Assembly (NCBI GenBank): GCA_020636095.1
Contig: JACJYN010000002.1
Span: forward strand, 1,302,001 to 1,366,000
Direction: 5' to 3'
Length of the DNA: 64,000 nucleotides
DNA from: Lewinellaceae bacterium
Lineage (GTDB): Bacteria > Bacteroidota > Bacteroidia > Chitinophagales > Saprospiraceae
The notes below the pieces were generated by a model. That model saw only the letters and a list, made by a program, of their open reading frames with translations. It had not been told where the DNA came from and made no database searches. Of the stretch, positions 6,530-16,519 are shown in pieces. Each line of letters begins with the position of its first letter. The first letter of the stretch is position 1. The position numbers were made by a program, and so were the translations under genes.

Positions 6530-8074
6530 TTACAAAGACTTCATATACGCAATCACCAAATCCCGCACGTCGTTTCGCACCGGCTGGCCGCCGATGCTGA
6601 GCGATTCCTGAGTTTGGTACTTGAAATCTGCCAGGAACTCCAGGTTTTGTTCGTTGCCCCTGGCTAAAAATTCCGGAAGCACCACGGCATACAACTGCGC
6701 TGCATCGACTGGGGTTCCTTTGACGAGCCATCGGCTGCCGTCGCGTTCAACATTTTGGGCCTGCAGGTACCCGCCGTCACCCCGATTGGTGACGAGCCCG
6801 GTTGTCAGCAGCTTTTCCAGGGCGTCGCCGGACAGTTCCATTCGTACGATCTTACCGCCAAAGGGGAACGTTCGCAGCACATCGTACTGGGTAACCACCC
6901 CCTCCACGTCGTCATCCATGCGCATGGAGCCGCCGTTGACCAAATACACGCCGGCTCCAGGCCAGGCGGCGGCAAAGGCATCTACTGTAAGGCGGCCGTA
7001 GTTGGTAGGACGGCTGCGGATATCCGCTTCCTTGCACTCCAGCGGGACTTCGGTAACCATTAGCTTTTCATTCGGGTTGTAACCCATGTCTTCCATAATG
7101 GCGTTGACACTGCCCTGCCACTTATCCACTACGGCCTGGGTGGCGGGGTCATCCGGTATGCTGTCGTCGATCTTTTTCAGGCTGGACCGTACTTTGGCAA
7201 AGCCCGAAGCAGGGTTGTAGGTAATATGGTGGATGTAAACCGACTTCACATTGGCGTCGGCCTTGGTAATAATGGTTTCTTCCGAATACCGGCTCATATT
7301 CACATGGTCGTGCCCTCCCATGAAGAGCAGGACACCGGGCACCTGCCGGGCCAGCTCAACATCCTCCTTTACATTCAGGTGGGTCAGGCCCAGAACGAGG
7401 TCCACCTGGGGCTTCAACTCGTTGTAGGTTTCCCGGAAGGCCTGAGTTACAGGTTCGTACGATACGTAATCCGTCTTATTGAAGGGCAGTACTACCCCGA
7501 TGAGGCCGACGCGCACGCTCTGGCCTTTATCGTTGCGGAATTCCCGGATGATGTACCTGGGAATGGGGGCTTCCTGTCCGTTTTTCATTTGCAAAAAGGG
7601 CCGAAGGCTGCCGCCGTCAGCACGCTGTACATTACAAACGGTATATTCGAAGTTGCTTTGGTTGATGCGCTTTTGCAACAAGTCCGCGTCTTTGAGGTCA
7701 AACTCGTGGTTGCCGAAGGTGGCGTAGTCGAGGCCCATGGCATTGAGCACCTCCACCATCTGCTGGCCGGCAATCCGCTCGCCGTCTTCTTTCTTCAGAG
7801 TGCCGATCACGGAGGGGCTGAGGAAGTCGCCCGACAACACGGCGATGGTGTTGGGGTCCTCGCGGGACAACTCTTTCTTCACGGTGGCTACCCGCGCCAG
7901 CCCCCCGGCCGTGCCACCCTCCAATGGAGAAATCTCGTAGACGTCGTTGAACTGAAGGACCGTAAAAGTTACATCAGAAGCCAGGCCAGGAGTGGCGGGG
8001 ATAACCCGGGCCGTATCACAGGCAGAGAGAAACAGCAGGAGGCTCAGCAGCCAGAGGAAAGAACGGTTTTGCAT
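6530..8074 (-). CDS. Bifunctional metallophosphatase/5'-nucleotidase lipoprotein
   Basis: 514 aa, UshA/5'-nucleotidase family. Signal peptide MQNRSFLWLLSLLLFLSAC has a lipobox cysteine at 19. N-terminal calcineurin-like domain: FNDVYEISPLEGG (family D-x-H motif with Tyr instead of His), VLSGDFLSPS, FGNHEFD, LGLTHLNVKEDVELA and FMGGHDHV. The C-terminal substrate domain (about 330-510) carries NYGRLTVDAFAAAWPGA and NGGSMRMDDDVEG, typical of 5_nucleotid_C. Family members hydrolyse nucleotides outside the cytoplasm to recover phosphate and nucleosides. Likely operon with the metallophosphoesterase downstream. Confidence 0.9.
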   Translation of the reverse strand: MQNRSFLWLLSLLLFLSACDTARVIPATPGLASDVTFTVLQFNDVYEISPLEGGTAGGLARVATVKKELSREDPNTIAVLSGDFLSPSVIGTLKKEDGERIAGQQMVEVLNAMGLDYATFGNHEFDLKDADLLQKRINQSNFEYTVCNVQRADGGSLRPFLQMKNGQEAPIPRYIIREFRNDKGQSVRVGLIGVVLPFNKTDYVSYEPVTQAFRETYNELKPQVDLVLGLTHLNVKEDVELARQVPGVLLFMGGHDHVNMSRYSEETIITKADANVKSVYIHHITYNPASGFAKVRSSLKKIDDSIPDDPATQAVVDKWQGSVNAIMEDMGYNPNEKLMVTEVPLECKEADIRSRPTNYGRLTVDAFAAAWPGAGVYLVNGGSMRMDDDVEGVVTQYDVLRTFPFGGKIVRMELSGDALEKLLTTGLVTNRGDGGYLQAQNVERDGSRWLVKGTPVDAAQLYAVVLPEFLARGNEQNLEFLADFKYQTQESLSIGGQPVRNDVRDLVIAYMKSL

Positions 8075-8200
8075 ATATATTGAGTTTGTTCGGCCCTAAA
8101 ATAAGACAAACTACTGGCCGGCCCTAACAATTATTAACTCACACTTTTCCAAAAAATCATCTGGTAGTGATGTATTTTAGCCGATCTAAACCAGCATACC

Positions 8201-8662
8201 ATGTTTTACCAGTTTCAAATACAACAAACCACGCGCAACAACGTTTTTCAGCTCCTGAATAACCTGGCGCCCCGGCAGCTGAACTTCATTCCGGAAGGCT
8301 TCAGCAACAACTTGCTGTGGAATGCCGGCCACATCCTGGCTACCCAGCAATTGTTACTGTACAGCCTGTCCGGCCAGGATATGCTGCTCCCGGGCAGCTT
8401 TATCGATAGCTTCCGGAAGGGAACCCGCCCGGAAGAGGACTACGATGAAGAAATGATCGATTTCATCAAAGAAAAGTTGATGCCGACTGCTCAGCAGGCA
8501 GCGCTGGATTACGAGCGGGGATTGTTTCAGGCGTTTAAACCTTACCCCACCAGCTACGGCATCGAGTTAAAAAATATCAGGGAAGCCATCCAGTTCAACA
8601 ACGTGCACGAAGGGCTGCACTTCGGCTATATGATGGCGCTGAGAAAGAACCTGCCCGGTTGA
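8201..8662 (+). CDS. DinB-like domain protein
   Basis: 153-aa four-helix-bundle protein of the DinB/YfiT-like superfamily. The first metal-ligand region is NNLLWNAGHILATQQLL (His in AGHIL) and the C-terminal ligand region is NNVHEGLHFGYMMALRK. These proteins usually bind a divalent metal through three His residues; some are thiol-dependent transferases, but most are uncharacterised. No signal peptide. Divergent from the 5'-nucleotidase gene and convergent with porW. Confidence 0.75.
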   Translation: MFYQFQIQQTTRNNVFQLLNNLAPRQLNFIPEGFSNNLLWNAGHILATQQLLLYSLSGQDMLLPGSFIDSFRKGTRPEEDYDEEMIDFIKEKLMPTAQQAALDYERGLFQAFKPYPTSYGIELKNIREAIQFNNVHEGLHFGYMMALRKNLPG

Positions 8663-8700
8663 GGGATCGTGGCTTCCCTGGTGTAAGTCCAGAAACAATA

Positions 8701-8720
8701 AGAGCGTGTTTGAATTATCC
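8701..8720 (+). repeat. Solo end of family C foldback element
   Basis: AGAGCGTGTTTGAATTATCC closely matches the left end of the full element at 47749 (AGAGCTTGTTGGGGAATTATCC, 22 bp). No right end is found nearby, so this is a partial or degraded copy, 13 bp beyond the porW stop. Confidence 0.45.
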
Positions 8721-8733
8721 GGACCAAAAGCTC

Positions 8734-11643
8734 CTACTCCAGGTAGTTCAGCTGGAAGAAGGCCCGATAGTTCTCCACCGATTTCTCCTTCAGAATCTCG
8801 CGGTAGTTATTCTGCGTAACCGGGAAGGCCTCGAAGTTTACAGACGAGGGGATGAAATCAGCTGCATTCTTCTGAATACCCTCATAGTACTTCATGGCCT
8901 CGGCCTTGTCCTTATAGCGTCGCAGCACCAGGATGGGAAGGCGTGAATCGGCGTCCGTACCGAGGTAAATATTGGAGATGCGCAGGCGGTCCAGTTTGTG
9001 GTATTTGTCGTTATAGTCCGAAACGACGATCTTATTCTTGTTGAGGTCTATATCCTTATCGTTGAAAACGATGATAACATAGTGGAGGGCGTCGGCTTCC
9101 ACCTTAAACTGTTCGATCTCCTCTTTGGCGCCACCGGGCAGGCTGGCGGAGGATTCGCCGAGCAGGCGCAGGATTTCTTTGGCGCGCCGCTGTTCATCGG
9201 TATCCGGATAGCGGGCCACTACGCCCTGTAACGCGGCCACATAAGCCTCTTTGCCCTCGAGGTTGCCGGTGCTCATGGCCGCCAGCAGGGCAAACTTGGG
9301 CTGGTAAGGGTTGGCAGCTCCGAATTTATCCTTGGCCGACAAGCTTTTGTCATAGGCGTCGCGGTAATTACCTGAAGTAAAGGCCGCATAAGTGTCGTTG
9401 TAGTAGGTATTGAGCAGGCGGTCTTCCCGAGCCAGTTCCTCGACGTAAGCCGGGTTCTTTATCACCATGGCATACTTCGAAGTTTGGTATTTTTCCAGAA
9501 TCTTGTTGGCGTATTCCTGCGCTTTGGGCTCATTACCCAGTCCATCGTAGATGATATACAGCTGATACCAGGACTCCAGTTCATAGTTGTTACTGGGATA
9601 ACGGCTATCGAGCGCCTCGAACATTTCGATTGCTTTGGGCAGGTTTTGCAGGCGTTCCCGGTAGAGCGACCCCAGCTTGAACATGGCCTCCTGTATCTTC
9701 AGGTTGGCCGCCGCCACCTCGCCTTCGGTTTGGGGCACATTGCCTAGTAGCTTGTTGATCTCTTCTTCGGTGAGGATGTCTGAAGAATTATCCACGAATT
9801 GCTCTGCTCCTTCTTCTTCAAAGGCCGTAGCGTCCCGTTTACTGGAACGGCGCCAGTTGTCCTCCAGGGGGCGGCTGCCCCACTTGCGTTCAAACTCGCG
9901 GAGCCCCCGCTTGACAGACCGGTCGTCGTAGGCAAAAAAGCTGCTCTCTTTTTGCAGGGCGCCGGCGCCGGCAATGGCCCGGCGAGGAATGTTAGCCAGC
10001 CCGGCAGGCGTCCCCGCTTTGGCGGCGATCTGCTGCCGGCGCAGTTCGTCCTGCTCCTTCTTGATGGCCAGAGCCAGCTCTTCCTTCTCCTTTTCGCTCA
10101 TCCGGCTGATGCGCAGCAGGCTATCCTGTAGCGCAATGGCCTGAATATTGGCGGCAATCTCGGTCAGGTTGTTGCTCAGGTTATTCACCCGGGGATGGCG
10201 GCTGTCGGTCTCGGCCATTACCTGCAGCGTGCTGTCGTAATAGCTCTTTGCCGGCACATATTCCTCCGATTCGTAGTAAAGGTCCGCCAGGGTCAGATAA
10301 GACTCTACCTTTTGAGACTGGTTTTGGCGGCTATTTTGCAAAGACAGTTCCAGATTGGTGATGGCTTCTTTCCGCTCTCCGGTTTTCAGAGCGATCTGTG
10401 CCAGGGCGAAGTAAATCTGGTCCTGATAATCGGCGTTCTTGGGGTCCCTGAGTAATCTTGCCAGGTTTTCCCTGGCGTCATAAGCCGACCCACTGCCGCT
10501 GGCCCAGGCATTCTGCGCCATGTTGAGCTTACAGTTGAACTCCATTTCATAGCCGGGCTTCATCTTGCGGGCCTGGTCAAAGGCAGCATAGGCTGCGGAG
10601 GCATTGCCATTCATCTGGAAAAGCTGGGCCATGATAAACGTATATCGGGCCCGCTGCTTTTTATCTTTCTCGGAAGCGATGGCATTTTCCAGGGCGGGCA
10701 TGGCCTGTATGTAATCCTGGCGGTGAATGTGATAATAGGCTTTTACCGCTTCCATCTGGCCGCGGATATCCGAATAGGTATCCATACTATTTTCCAGCTC
10801 GGCCATATAAGCCACCGCCGCATCGTAGTTGTCGCGTTCTATCATGGTGCGCGCCAGCCAAAGCAGGCCTTCCTGGTAGGCAGGGCGGTGCTTGAGGAAG
10901 TTGTCGTTGTTATCCGGCGTATCGTCTTTTTTCTCTTCCTCCTCTTTGGTGGAAGCCACTTCCTCTTCCGGCGCTTCTTCAGTATCTGCCTTGCGCTTGA
11001 GAATCTCCGGGCGGGGCGGAGCCTTCACCCCCTTTTTCTTAGCCTTCTTCACCGCTTTCTTGTATTGGGCCAGGGCCTGCTCTTTTTGTTTGTCTAGTTT
11101 AGTTTTCTTTCCGCCCTTTTTGCTTTTCTTTCCCCGGCGGCTTTTCTTTTTCTTCTTTTTCTTCTTGACCTTCTTATCCTGTTTGCTCACTTTTTCGCGT
11201 TCCTTCATCTTTTCGGGGCTGTATTCAGCTATCAGATAGCGCAAGGTTTCTTCAGCCGCTTCGTAGTCCTGCTTCAGATATTGGGCCTTGCCTACCAGGA
11301 GGTAGCAATCGTCGGCCCACTTACTATAGCGGTGCAGGTTGACCACTACGGTGACCTTCTTGGTGGCCTCATCCAGGTTGGGCGCCTCCGATTGGGGGTT
11401 CTCTACCGCCACATACTCGTACATGGGCAGCAGCTTCGTATAATTGTCCTGATGCTGTTCATTCAGGGATTCGATACTGGCAGCCAGCAACTCCTCCGCA
11501 TTGAAGTAGCCATTATAGTGAGCCGTCGTATTGTGATAGAGCTCTCCGAGAGCCGACATGTCACTTCTGCTCTTCTGGGTAGTGCAGGCGGAAAGGAGTG
11601 AGAGTATGATCAGAACCAGCGATACCTTAGTTATTTGTTTCAA
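8734..11643 (-). CDS. porW: T9SS/gliding TPR lipoprotein PorW/SprE
   Basis: 969-aa lipoprotein with signal MKQITKVSLVLIILSLLSAC and many TPR-like helical repeats. The N-terminus (ALGELYHNTTAHYNGYFNAEEL) and architecture match SprE of Flavobacterium and PorW of Porphyromonas, outer-membrane lipoproteins needed for type IX secretion and, in gliders, for motility. Several T9SS cargo proteins in this window agree with that. Oddity: residues 151-200 are an extreme Lys/Arg tract (runs of seven or more Lys), followed by an acidic stretch at 221-245, between the first TPRs and the rest; this looks like a long disordered linker. The identity is from family resemblance, not a search. Confidence 0.8.
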   Translation of the reverse strand: MKQITKVSLVLIILSLLSACTTQKSRSDMSALGELYHNTTAHYNGYFNAEELLAASIESLNEQHQDNYTKLLPMYEYVAVENPQSEAPNLDEATKKVTVVVNLHRYSKWADDCYLLVGKAQYLKQDYEAAEETLRYLIAEYSPEKMKEREKVSKQDKKVKKKKKKKKSRRGKKSKKGGKKTKLDKQKEQALAQYKKAVKKAKKKGVKAPPRPEILKRKADTEEAPEEEVASTKEEEEKKDDTPDNNDNFLKHRPAYQEGLLWLARTMIERDNYDAAVAYMAELENSMDTYSDIRGQMEAVKAYYHIHRQDYIQAMPALENAIASEKDKKQRARYTFIMAQLFQMNGNASAAYAAFDQARKMKPGYEMEFNCKLNMAQNAWASGSGSAYDARENLARLLRDPKNADYQDQIYFALAQIALKTGERKEAITNLELSLQNSRQNQSQKVESYLTLADLYYESEEYVPAKSYYDSTLQVMAETDSRHPRVNNLSNNLTEIAANIQAIALQDSLLRISRMSEKEKEELALAIKKEQDELRRQQIAAKAGTPAGLANIPRRAIAGAGALQKESSFFAYDDRSVKRGLREFERKWGSRPLEDNWRRSSKRDATAFEEEGAEQFVDNSSDILTEEEINKLLGNVPQTEGEVAAANLKIQEAMFKLGSLYRERLQNLPKAIEMFEALDSRYPSNNYELESWYQLYIIYDGLGNEPKAQEYANKILEKYQTSKYAMVIKNPAYVEELAREDRLLNTYYNDTYAAFTSGNYRDAYDKSLSAKDKFGAANPYQPKFALLAAMSTGNLEGKEAYVAALQGVVARYPDTDEQRRAKEILRLLGESSASLPGGAKEEIEQFKVEADALHYVIIVFNDKDIDLNKNKIVVSDYNDKYHKLDRLRISNIYLGTDADSRLPILVLRRYKDKAEAMKYYEGIQKNAADFIPSSVNFEAFPVTQNNYREILKEKSVENYRAFFQLNYLE

Positions 11644-12004
11644 ATCCAGTTATTTTTTATCACTAACCAATTTGGCGACACCTGTGTTTCTGCCTGCCCT
11701 GGTACTGGAGTACAGCTTGCAGGCAGCTACAGGAATAAAAAGAAAATGTTATTTTTCTTGCAAACCTCTGTATTGTCGATATAACTTTACAGCCTGTTCG
11801 GTTATCCGGCATAGAATTTTTCAGGGGGCCTGGTGATCCATTCCGGTGGCCGCATCGTTATATAAACGTCGAAAGGCAAAATTATTTTATTATTTAAAGA
11901 CTTCAAAGCGTGTATTTAAACCTTCTGCGTATATTTTTTTTAAAATAATGGATAACCACAGTGAGCTGAAGGTACGCTAATATTGAAGAAACGGAGCAAT
12001 CCTC
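11644..12004. other. Divergent intergenic region with a hairpin
   Basis: 361 bp between porW (-) and the M23 peptidase gene (+). It contains a 53-bp foldback (11681-11733): CCTGT, CTGCCTGC (11690-11697), TACT/AGTA, GCAGGCAG (11719-11726), ACAGG. The rest is AT-rich. It must hold both promoters, but I see no perfect TAnnTTTG box on either side. No small gene is supported. Confidence 0.5.
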
Positions 12005-12898
12005 ATGGCAGCGGAGAACGAAAATGCAAAAAGCAGGTGGGAAAGGATTAAGAAGCAGATGAGACATACTTACAGGCTTGTTGTGATGAACAATGAGACC
12101 TTTGAAGAGGTAGGCTCTTATCGCTTAACCTTGCTCAATGTCTATATTTTCATCAGTACCGTACTGGTTGTGGTGGCTGCGTTGGTTGTGTTCGCTGTGG
12201 CTTTCACTCCTCTGAAAAGATATGTCCCCGGATACGGAGAAGGAGGTGAAAACCGGGAAGAAGTGGAGCAACTCTACCGGGAAGTACAAGACCTGAAAAA
12301 GGAACTCGTCGCCCAGGAAAAATACTCCACCAATATACGCAAAGTGCTGGTCGGGGAGGTGGAAACCGCCAAAGATATTATCAGGGCCAACCCCACTGAT
12401 ACAGCCGAAGAGGTGGAGCGGTCCGAAGAAGAAGAACAGTTGCGGCAGGAGGTGGAACTGCAACAAGTGGGGCAGGCCGCTCAGCGCCCCCGCACCGCCA
12501 ACTTCTCCCCTCGGGAAGTCCCCCTGGAACAAATGTACTTCAACGCGCCGGTAAGAGGTGAAATCTCAGCCGGTTTCATGCCCGATAAGAAACACTTTGG
12601 GCTCGATGTACTTGCTCCTAAAAATACAGCTGTACAGGCTGCTATGGACGGTTACATTTTTTTCTCTGACTGGACCCTGGAAACAGGCAATACGATAGGT
12701 ATTCAGCATGCCAATAATACCATCACCTTCTACAAACACAATTCCGCCCTGCTCAAAAAAGCGGGCAGCTTTGTCAAAGCGGGAGAGGCTGTCGCCATTA
12801 TTGGCAACACCGGTACCCTTTCTGACGGGCCCCACCTGCATTTTGAACTTTGGCACAAAGGTAATCCGGTTGATCCCAGAGACTATATTAAATTTTAG
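12005..12898 (+). CDS. M23 family metallopeptidase, membrane-anchored
   Basis: 297-aa peptidoglycan endopeptidase or regulator of the LytM/M23 family. A cytoplasmic N-terminus (about 40 aa), one membrane helix at about 45-68 (ending VFAVAFTPL), a charged coiled-coil region at 78-165, then the M23 domain. Zinc-ligand motifs are present: KKHFGLDVLAP (HxxxD) and GPHLHFELW (HxH), with GNTGTLSDGPHLHFE as the usual signature. The intact ligands suggest an active enzyme. Near relatives in Bacteroidota act in cell-wall remodelling or division. Monocistronic on the sequence seen. Confidence 0.88.
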   Translation: MAAENENAKSRWERIKKQMRHTYRLVVMNNETFEEVGSYRLTLLNVYIFISTVLVVVAALVVFAVAFTPLKRYVPGYGEGGENREEVEQLYREVQDLKKELVAQEKYSTNIRKVLVGEVETAKDIIRANPTDTAEEVERSEEEEQLRQEVELQQVGQAAQRPRTANFSPREVPLEQMYFNAPVRGEISAGFMPDKKHFGLDVLAPKNTAVQAAMDGYIFFSDWTLETGNTIGIQHANNTITFYKHNSALLKKAGSFVKAGEAVAIIGNTGTLSDGPHLHFELWHKGNPVDPRDYIKF

Positions 12899-13089
12899 TA
12901 GCGCTTTGACAAACAGTGTGCTGTGAAACCGATTTTTCAATCGATCTCATTTGTTTGTTTCAGGCCAGGTATTTTGGAACTTCGCTCCCGAAATATCTCC
13001 CACTATCTGCTTACCTAATCACTACCCTAACCACTTCAAACCAAAGTTGGCAAGAAAAAAGGTTCCCTTTATTTTAAAACCAGTTGTCC

Positions 13090-13524
13090 ATGAGTACACA
13101 GAAGAATGTAGATTTACAGACTACGTATAATCTGAAAGGAGAAAAAATCAGCCCGCTTCTGCCTGAAGGAGTAAAAAATTTTATGATCGACATCGACGGG
13201 ACTATTTGTGATGACATCCCTAACGAAGAGCCAGAGCGGATGCTGGCCGTCCTCCCTTATCCCGACGCCCTGAAGATCATTAACAAGTGGTACGATGAGG
13301 GCCATATCATTACTTTTTTCACTTCCCGTACGGAAGAACACCGGGAGGTAACAGAAAAGTGGCTCCGGAAAAATACCTTCAAGTACCATAATATGATCAT
13401 GAACAAACCTCGCGGCGGCAACTACCACTGGGTGGATAACCACATTGTAAAGGCTACCCGCTTTAAGGGCAAATTTACGGACCTGGCCGTCCGCAACCAC
13501 GAGATTGAGGTGTTTAAGCCGTAG
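13090..13524 (+). CDS. HAD-like phosphohydrolase
   Basis: 144 aa from the ATG at 13090 (a TTG two codons upstream is also in frame). HAD motif I is FMIDIDGTICDD, where the two Asp are the nucleophile and acid/base residues; motif II is ITFFTSRTEEHRE; the later basic MNKPRGGNYHWVDNH segment fits motifs III/IV. I recall related Bacteroidota proteins being labelled phosphoheptose isomerase, but no SIS-type features are visible, so that name is unlikely. Substrate unknown. Convergent with the TIGR01777 gene, with only 12 bp between them. Confidence 0.7.
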   Translation: MSTQKNVDLQTTYNLKGEKISPLLPEGVKNFMIDIDGTICDDIPNEEPERMLAVLPYPDALKIINKWYDEGHIITFFTSRTEEHREVTEKWLRKNTFKYHNMIMNKPRGGNYHWVDNHIVKATRFKGKFTDLAVRNHEIEVFKP

Positions 13525-13536
13525 GTTCGGGATTTC

Positions 13537-14448
13537 TTAAACCCTGCGCCGCAGCAGGTCCGGCAAGGCCTCGCTGAGGGTGGGAAAGGCGTATTCGAAG
13601 CCTGTTGCTTCGATCTTTTCAGAACGCACCCGGGCGCTCGACAAAACCACATCTGCCATCTCGCCCATGGCCAGCCGCAAGGCCAGGGCGGGCGCAGGTA
13701 AGGTCAGAGCCGGTTTGCCCAGTGCATTTTTCATTGCTACAGCCAATTCCTTATTGGTGACAGGGTGGGGCGCCACCCCGTTGTAGGCCCCTTGCATGTC
13801 TTCATCTTCCATGGCTTTAATGAACATCCGGCACAAGTCGTCGATATGTATCCAGCTGTACCACTGGCTGCCATCTCCAAAATACGCTCCGAGGCGAAAT
13901 TGGAAGGGCAGCAGCATCTTTTCCATCGCTCCTCCCCGGGTAGACAGGACGATGCCAACGCGAACGGCAACCGTGCGTACACCCGCCTGAGCCACTTCGC
14001 CGATGGCCTCTTCCCAGGCGATACAGCTTTCCGGCAGAAACCCATGCCCGGGGGCGGCGCTTTCATCCAGCCATTCATTACCCCGATCGCCATAATAACC
14101 GATCGCTGCACTGGAAAGATAAGCCTTGGGGAAATGCCGCAGCCGTTTGAATGCAGATAATAATAACTGCGTGCTATCGACACGGCTGTCGATGATCAGC
14201 CTTTTGCGGGCGTTGGTCCAGGGTTTATCGGCAATACCGGCGCCGGCCAGGTTGACCACATAATCGGCGCGCAGAACCGCTTCGTCGTCGATATAGGCAT
14301 CGCCGGGATTCCAACGGTAAGTAGTATAGAGAGCGTCTGGACGAGGGCGGCGGCTGAGGTGCACTACTTCGTCGCCCCGCTCCTGGAGCAGTTGGCTAAG
14401 GCGGCTGCCGATCAGGCCGCTGCCACCGGCAATAAGGACTATTGACAT
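13537..14448 (-). CDS. TIGR01777 family NAD-dependent epimerase-like protein
   Basis: 303-aa extended short-chain dehydrogenase-like protein, same family as E. coli YfcH. It opens with the Rossmann motif VLIAGGSGLIGSRL, followed by VVNLAGAGIADKPW, typical of the family. An SSAAIGYYGDRG segment carries the YxxxK-region equivalent and HIDDLCRMF is the usual late motif. It ends in a domain rich in LPAPALALRLAMGEMAD. Biochemical function is not established for the family. Cytoplasmic. Confidence 0.88.
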   Translation of the reverse strand: MSIVLIAGGSGLIGSRLSQLLQERGDEVVHLSRRPRPDALYTTYRWNPGDAYIDDEAVLRADYVVNLAGAGIADKPWTNARKRLIIDSRVDSTQLLLSAFKRLRHFPKAYLSSAAIGYYGDRGNEWLDESAAPGHGFLPESCIAWEEAIGEVAQAGVRTVAVRVGIVLSTRGGAMEKMLLPFQFRLGAYFGDGSQWYSWIHIDDLCRMFIKAMEDEDMQGAYNGVAPHPVTNKELAVAMKNALGKPALTLPAPALALRLAMGEMADVVLSSARVRSEKIEATGFEYAFPTLSEALPDLLRRRV

Positions 14449-14610
14449 ATACTTGTACTTGTTTTAGTTACAAAACAAGGAGAAGCAGGCAAGGTTTAAA
14501 AGGCAACCCTGCCATCCCCTGACAATTTTTTTTTTAATTTGCTATCCAAATCCTGTAATTTAGAGCGCTCTATTGCCAACACAGCTGGCATCAGAAAATC
14601 CCAGAGAAAT

Positions 14611-16440
14611 ATGATCAACCTCCGTCCTGTAATCATTTTTGCCATCTTTACGCTCTTGTTAGCCGCTTGTAAAGGGGATTCCCCTAAGGAAGAAGGCGTG
14701 GATAGCACGCTATTTAAACATCAGGACAACACCGTCTACGCACGGCTGCCGGCAGAACCCGACCGCCTCAACCTCCTACTGTCCACCAACGTCTATGGCC
14801 GGGTAGTCAATGAACAAATATTCCTCTACCTCCTGCATTTTGATTCCAAAACGTTGGAGCTTCAACCTCAACTGGCCAAATCCCGGGCTCAGATCGAGGA
14901 GGTCTCCGATGGCCCCTACCAGGGGGGGATGGCCTACACCTTCGAAATCCAGGAGGAAGCTACCTGGGACAATGGACAACCCATCACTGGCAAAGATTTT
15001 GAATTTACGCTCAAGGCCCTTTTTAACCCTAAAGTCAACGCGGCCCACATTCGCGCCTACCTCGACTACATCCGATCCATAAGCATCGACCCGGACAATC
15101 CCCGCCGGTTTACGGTCTTCTCCGACAAGAAATACATCATCGGCGAAACGGCGGTGAGCAACATACCCGTCCTGCCGGAGTATATCTATGACCCCAACGG
15201 GCTGCTGAAGGACATCCCTCTGGACAGCCTGTCCAGCCCGGCTTATGCGGACCGGCTCAACAGCCCTGCCGGCCAGGACGAGCAACTGGGCCAGGAGCGT
15301 AAAGCCATTCAGGATTTTGCCGACGCTTTTAATTCGCCAAAGTACTCCAGGGAAAAAGGCTTTATTGTAGGCGCCGGCCCGTATGAGTTTGAGGAGTGGG
15401 TGACCGGGCAGCGCGTTGTGCTGAATCGGAAAAAAGACTGGTGGGGCGATAAAGTGTCGGATAAATACCCGATGCTTAAGGCCTATCCCGATAAATTGTC
15501 CTTCCTCATCATCCCCGACCAGAACGCCGCCGTGGTCGCCCTGAAGGATCAGCAGATCGACGTCACCGGACAGATCGACGCCAAAGACTTTGTCGACCTG
15601 AAAGAGAATGAACTGATCAACCAGTTGTACAATTTGTATACGCCCTCTTCACTGGGCTATTATTACATTGGGCTGAACAACAAGAAACCCAGACTCGCCG
15701 ACAAGCGCGTGCGCCGGGCCCTGGCCCATCTGGTAGATGTGCCTGCCCTGATACAAGACCTCTATTATGGCCTTGCCGAGCGCACCGTAGGGCCTTTTCA
15801 CCCAACAAAACCCTACTATCACAAAGGGCTCAGCCCCATTGAATACGACCCCGAAAAGGCGCGCGCCTTGCTGTCTGAAGCAGGCTGGGAAGATACCAAT
15901 GGCAATGGAATAGTCGATAAAGAGATCAACGGAGAACGGGTAGAGATGGAGCTGGAGTACAAAATCAGCGCCGCCAGCAAGTTCGCCAACAGCCAGGCCC
16001 TGCTCTTTCAGGATAATGCCAAAAAAGCCGGGGTTAAGGTCAATATCATCCCCAAGGAGTTTACCGTAATGATCGACGATACCAAAAAACGCGACTATGA
16101 AATCTATTCCGGCGCCTGGGCACAGGATCCCACCATCGACGACCCAAAGCAGCTTTGGCATTCAGAGAGCGACACCCCGGACGGAGGCAACCGGGTGAGC
16201 TTCACCAATACCGAAGCGGATCGCCTGATCGAAGCAATACGGGTGACCCTGGACGAAACCAAGCGCAACCAATTGTACAAAGAGTTTCAGGAACTGATAT
16301 ACGAGGAACAACCGTATATCTTTTTGTTTTCCCCTCTGGAACGCATCGCTATCTCCAAGCGTTTCGCCACCGAACCTTCGCCCCGCCGGCCCGGCTTTTT
16401 GGTGAACAGCTTTGTCAAGCGCGAAGCAGCGCCGAATTAA
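14611..16440 (+). CDS. Peptide-type ABC transporter substrate-binding lipoprotein 1
   Basis: 609 aa from the ATG at 14611. Two upstream ATGs in frame would add at most 24 residues before the signal and are not used. Signal peptide MINLRPVIIFAIFTLLLAAC has the lipobox LLAAC. SBP_bac_5 family (DppA/OppA): YTFEIQEEATWDNGQPITG, GAGPYEFEEW, VRRALAHLVDVPALI and YDPEKARALLSEAGW are characteristic. Length and lipid anchor fit an oligopeptide-binding protein. A second, clearly paralogous SBP follows, then two permeases; together they form one importer locus. No ATPase gene is adjacent. Confidence 0.92.
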   Translation: MINLRPVIIFAIFTLLLAACKGDSPKEEGVDSTLFKHQDNTVYARLPAEPDRLNLLLSTNVYGRVVNEQIFLYLLHFDSKTLELQPQLAKSRAQIEEVSDGPYQGGMAYTFEIQEEATWDNGQPITGKDFEFTLKALFNPKVNAAHIRAYLDYIRSISIDPDNPRRFTVFSDKKYIIGETAVSNIPVLPEYIYDPNGLLKDIPLDSLSSPAYADRLNSPAGQDEQLGQERKAIQDFADAFNSPKYSREKGFIVGAGPYEFEEWVTGQRVVLNRKKDWWGDKVSDKYPMLKAYPDKLSFLIIPDQNAAVVALKDQQIDVTGQIDAKDFVDLKENELINQLYNLYTPSSLGYYYIGLNNKKPRLADKRVRRALAHLVDVPALIQDLYYGLAERTVGPFHPTKPYYHKGLSPIEYDPEKARALLSEAGWEDTNGNGIVDKEINGERVEMELEYKISAASKFANSQALLFQDNAKKAGVKVNIIPKEFTVMIDDTKKRDYEIYSGAWAQDPTIDDPKQLWHSESDTPDGGNRVSFTNTEADRLIEAIRVTLDETKRNQLYKEFQELIYEEQPYIFLFSPLERIAISKRFATEPSPRRPGFLVNSFVKREAAPN

Positions 16441-16519
16441 TTACCTTGCATCAAAGCTCCTGATTTGCCTTTCAGGCCACAGTATAAAACCCAGATTATA
16501 AAACAACAATCCAGATCGA

